Shown in pieces: positions 46,643-48,881 of a stretch of 48,881 nucleotides of DNA. Source of the DNA: a virus. Location of the stretch: positions 1-48,881 of the IMG/VR virus record IMGVR_UViG_3300047352_000137, one strand, 5' to 3'. The first letter of the stretch is position 1. Every line of letters starts with the position of its first letter. The notes beneath the pieces were generated by a model that was not told the origin of the DNA, made no database searches, and worked only from the letters and a program-made list of their open reading frames with translations. The position numbers and the translations under genes were made by a program.

Positions 46643-47430
46643 GCGGTAACCCACTAAAGCAAATAAACAACATCTACGGCTACGTCCGCGTATCCACCGA
46701 CGAGCAGGTCAAGTCTGGCATCTCGCTGGAGACTCAGATGCAGCAGATCCGCGAGTTTGTGCGCGAGAAGTACAACCGTGAGGTGACCGAGTTCTTCGCA
46801 GACGAGGGCATCTCTGGCACCCATGCGGTGCTAGATCGACCCGCCAGCCGCGACATGACCGACGTGATCGATGAGCATGACGTGGTGATCTGCACTCGGC
46901 TTGACCGATTAAGCCGCTCCAGTTCTGACCTTCTTGGCTTGATCCCCGTGCTGCAAGACATTGGTATCACGATGTATTTTTGCGAGCAGTTTGGCGAGAT
47001 GCCGATTGTCTACCCAGATGCCGCCAAGTCTAAGGGCTTGGATGCCAAGTTCGATATGAACTCGATGGCGAACCAGATCATGCTGATGGTGTTATCAGCG
47101 GTTGCCGAGATCGAACACGCGACCATCAAGGATCGATTTGCCGCAGGTAAGCTCGATTGGGCCTCACGCGGCTACGCAATCGGCGGATCTGCGCCGTATG
47201 GCTTTAGGCACGAAGAGGTGAAGACTGGCAGCAAGACTCGCAAGAAGCTGGTTGAGGTGCCTGAAGAGCAGGTGGTGTTGAAGACGATCTACAAGCTGCA
47301 CAAGCGCGGCCTTGGCCCTCGCAAGATCGCTAAGCAGGTCAACAGTATGCACAACATACCTCCGCTCACGCACTCCAAGGTGCAGCGCATATTGAACCGC
47401 AAATTTCAGGGTGTCCCTAACGCAGCATAG
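46639..47430 (+). CDS. Serine recombinase (resolvase/invertase family)
   Basis: A 263-residue protein. The catalytic domain has YGYVRVSTDEQ with S19 as nucleophile and R17, then VICTRLDRLSRSSSDLLG with D89, R90 and R93. A long helix near 145-165 precedes a Recombinase-type domain (YAIGGSAPYGFRHEEV, about 174-190) and a C-terminal DNA-binding part (LGPRKIAKQVNSMHN). It lacks the long C-terminus of large integrases. It may integrate the phage, resolve concatemers or invert DNA. Tail-fibre genes follow, which favours a variation role, but no inverted sites were found. Confidence 0.8.
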   Translation: MSGNPLKQINNIYGYVRVSTDEQVKSGISLETQMQQIREFVREKYNREVTEFFADEGISGTHAVLDRPASRDMTDVIDEHDVVICTRLDRLSRSSSDLLGLIPVLQDIGITMYFCEQFGEMPIVYPDAAKSKGLDAKFDMNSMANQIMLMVLSAVAEIEHATIKDRFAAGKLDWASRGYAIGGSAPYGFRHEEVKTGSKTRKKLVEVPEEQVVLKTIYKLHKRGLGPRKIAKQVNSMHNIPPLTHSKVQRILNRKFQGVPNAA

Positions 47431-47462
47431 GCCGTATTATGTTGTCTTGATTGGAGGTCATT

Positions 47463-47606
47463 ATGACGGCTTTAGACGATATTGAAGAGGCCATCGAGAC
47501 GATGGAGGCTTCGCTTGCGACAGATTTCATGACGAATGCGGTGCGCGACATCATGCACACGGCGGTGCAGCGCCTGAAAGATGCCAAAGAAAAGCTGACT
47601 GACTGA
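47463..47606 (+). CDS. Small acidic protein before tail genes
   Basis: A 47-residue helical protein with site GGAGGTCATT. TALDDIEEAIETMEASLATDF and VRDIMHTAVQRLKDAKEKL form two amphipathic helices. Its TGA overlaps the next start (TGATG). It may be a fibre-assembly helper or anchor, from position only. Confidence 0.6.
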   Translation: MTALDDIEEAIETMEASLATDFMTNAVRDIMHTAVQRLKDAKEKLTD

Positions 47607-48322
47607 TGTCTCAGGAAGGTTGGGGTCGCGGCACATGGGGGCAGGGCGCTTGGGGAACCCCGCTTTCGATTGATGTAACGCCTACGGGACAGCAGGCGAC
47701 TGCTGGCGTGGGCGCTCTGACGGTTGACGCTGAAGCAAAAGTTACTTTAACAGGTCTTGCGATCACATCTGGCATCGGCGCTGTCACTGTAGATGCTGAA
47801 GCAAACGTCACGCCTACAGGTCAGGCAATCACATCAGGCGTTGGCGCTCTTACCGTAGATGCCGAAGCGAATGTTACGCCCACTGGCCAAGCGATTACGT
47901 CAAGCCTTGGATCGATACAAGTGGTTGCAGGCGCTATCGTGCAGCTCACAGGACAGTCGATCACGTCTGGCCTTGGTGCGCCGACCACCGATGCAGAGGC
48001 CAATGTCACGCTCACAGGTCAGGGCATCGCGTCTGGGCTAGGAACCCCTGCCGCCAGAACGGTAAACAACGTCTTTGTTGACGGCCAGCAGATTAACTCG
48101 GCCATTGGTGACGCAACTACGGTTGCAGGCGCAATTGTTCAGATTACTGGCTTGTCAATGGTTGCAAGTGTCGGTGATATTCTGGTATGGGGCGAGATAG
48201 ACACCAACCAAGACCCGTCCTACAATCCAGTCAGCACAACACAATCTGCGAGCTACTCGGCTATTGATACCAGCCAGTCCGCAGGATACGAAGAAATTAA
48301 AGCTGGCCGTGATGCCGCATAA
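47606..48322 (+). CDS. Tail protein with 22-residue repeats
   Basis: A 238-residue protein. The start is EGWGRGTWGQGAWG, an aromatic glycine motif. Residues about 27-202 hold eight copies of a 22-residue beta repeat, TGQAITSGVGALTVDAEANV-like, in exact 22-residue phase. The end has SYNPV, SYSAI and GYEEI triads in a repetitive Asp/Gln/Ser/Tyr stretch. It is probably a fibre shaft or surface protein. It is coupled with the small gene upstream and precedes another fibre gene. One repeat copy is also found in the protein at 22953. Confidence 0.7.
   Translation: MSQEGWGRGTWGQGAWGTPLSIDVTPTGQQATAGVGALTVDAEAKVTLTGLAITSGIGAVTVDAEANVTPTGQAITSGVGALTVDAEANVTPTGQAITSSLGSIQVVAGAIVQLTGQSITSGLGAPTTDAEANVTLTGQGIASGLGTPAARTVNNVFVDGQQINSAIGDATTVAGAIVQITGLSMVASVGDILVWGEIDTNQDPSYNPVSTTQSASYSAIDTSQSAGYEEIKAGRDAA
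47684..48211 (+). repeat. Eight in-frame 66-base repeats in the tail gene
   Basis: Units of 66 bases start at 47684 and encode T-G-x(3)-T-S-G-x-G followed by variable residues. The first four units are most alike, and the last two have drifted (VDGQQINSAIG, TGLSMVASVG). This suggests growth by duplication, possible slip or recombination, and a periodic beta fold. Confidence 0.8.
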
Positions 48323-48334
48323 ACAGGTGATTAA

Positions 48335-48881
48335 ATGGTAACTTACGTCAACGACCTCCGCTTGTCCGAATTGGCCACCGGGGAAGGCTCAGGCACTTGG
48401 GGCACGACCACAAACACCAACCTTGAGTTAATCGCAGAGGCATTCAGCTTTGGTACGGAAGCTATTACGACTAATGCTGATACCCACACTACTACTATTG
48501 CCGATGGGTCTACTGATCCCGGCAGGAGCATGTTTCTTAAATACACTGGCACTCTTGATAGCACTTGCACCATTACTATAGGGCCAAACACGGTCAGCAA
48601 GCTGTGGTTCATCGAAAACGCAACCAGCGGATCGCAGTCGATCATTATCAAGCAAGGTTCTGGTGCTACGATCACCATTGCTAATGGTCAGACCAAAGCG
48701 ATTTACAGCGATGGTGCTGGATCAGGCGCTGCGATGGTTGATGCGTTTACGGATCTGTCTGTGCCTGATTTGTTCGTTGACGATGACCTGACGTTTACTT
48801 CCGACAGTGCAGTCATCACGTTTGGCGCAGATGGCGATACGACCCTGACGCATACAGACGGTTCTGGCCTGACGCTGAACA
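48335..48881 (+). CDS. Tail-fibre protein, cut by the window edge
   Basis: At least 182 residues, opening MVTYVNDLRLSELATGEGSG and TWGTTTNTNLELIAEAF, which I recognise as a frequent start of tail-fibre proteins in marine phages. It is Ser/Thr/Gly/Asp-rich with beta-helix-like patterns (DDDLTFTSDSAVITFGADGD at the edge). The true length is unknown, as it runs out of the window. If the molecule is circular, the left-edge fragment may belong downstream. It probably contacts the host receptor. Confidence 0.8.
   Translation, partial: MVTYVNDLRLSELATGEGSGTWGTTTNTNLELIAEAFSFGTEAITTNADTHTTTIADGSTDPGRSMFLKYTGTLDSTCTITIGPNTVSKLWFIENATSGSQSIIIKQGSGATITIANGQTKAIYSDGAGSGAAMVDAFTDLSVPDLFVDDDLTFTSDSAVITFGADGDTTLTHTDGSGLTLN

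Noticed and set aside
46639-47430. Large serine integrase
   Set aside because: At 263 residues it lacks the long zinc-ribbon and coiled-coil C-terminus of phiC31-type integrases.

Overview
The window looks like most of the genome of a tailed, podovirus-like marine bacteriophage. The evidence is densely packed, overlapping genes, a terminase, a P22-type portal, a scaffold and capsid, a SU10/P22-like adaptor and nozzle set, several large glycine- and glutamine-rich internal virion proteins, no tape measure and no sheath. Many small proteins (for example those at 189, 7730, 9449, 16728, 18641 and 20337) are of the kind I associate with uncultured marine phages recovered by metagenomics. That link is from memory and was not searched. 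The host cannot be named. A Gram-negative host is indicated by an Rz/Rz1-like spanin pair. A gene is cut at each end of the window (bases 2-175 and 48335-48881), so this is a linear cut of a longer or circularly permuted molecule.

Layout. (1) 1-3417, plus strand: end of a cut gene, a small acidic protein, a 2OG-Fe(II) oxygenase, small membrane proteins including an EF-hand holin candidate, nested i-spanin and o-spanin, and a GH24 endolysin. (2) 3410-11448, plus: large terminase, portal, small basic proteins, a GroES-like co-chaperonin, scaffold, decoration-like protein and major capsid, closed by an intrinsic terminator. (3) 11497-12382, minus: one isolated gene with its own promoter, like a moron, inside the late region. 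(4) 12534-31101, plus: structural genes led by a possible pseudoknot 5' UTR, then adaptor/nozzle proteins and five large internal or ejection proteins, one carrying LysM. (5) 31075-37973: early genes. A divergent pair consists of a ribbon-helix-helix regulator (minus) and a second 2OG oxygenase (plus). Next come two small plus genes, then a minus operon (SSB, HTH/DUF3310-like protein, tiny membrane protein, PD-(D/E)XK exonuclease, two small genes), then a divergent Toprim/VapE primase-helicase. (6) 37974-44882, plus: small terminase, a palindrome-rich gap, a virion-like protein, a Holliday-junction-type nuclease, an ADP-ribosyltransferase-like protein and a 928-residue polyvalent-type protein. 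(7) 44875-46044, minus: five small overlapping genes led by a papain-like protein. (8) 46079-48881, plus: two small genes, a serine recombinase, and tail-fibre genes with an exact 22-residue repeat.

How it works together. Late genes are mostly coupled by TAATG, TGATG or ATGA overlaps, so a few long transcripts probably serve them. Three separate transcription units (minus 12333, minus 45989, plus 46134) start from sigma70-like promoters sharing a TTGCAY-AT-SGRCACGG element, and a fourth site before 32427 carries the same element. This is the best evidence for a shared early regulon that includes the isolated gene in the late region. Replication appears host-dependent: only a primase-helicase, SSB, exonuclease and junction nuclease are seen, with no DNA or RNA polymerase. 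The most unusual parts are the ADP-ribosyltransferase and polyvalent-protein pair, the shared promoter element, the pseudoknot leader, the tandem hairpins before the exonuclease, two different 2OG oxygenases, and the recombinase next to repeat-containing tail genes.
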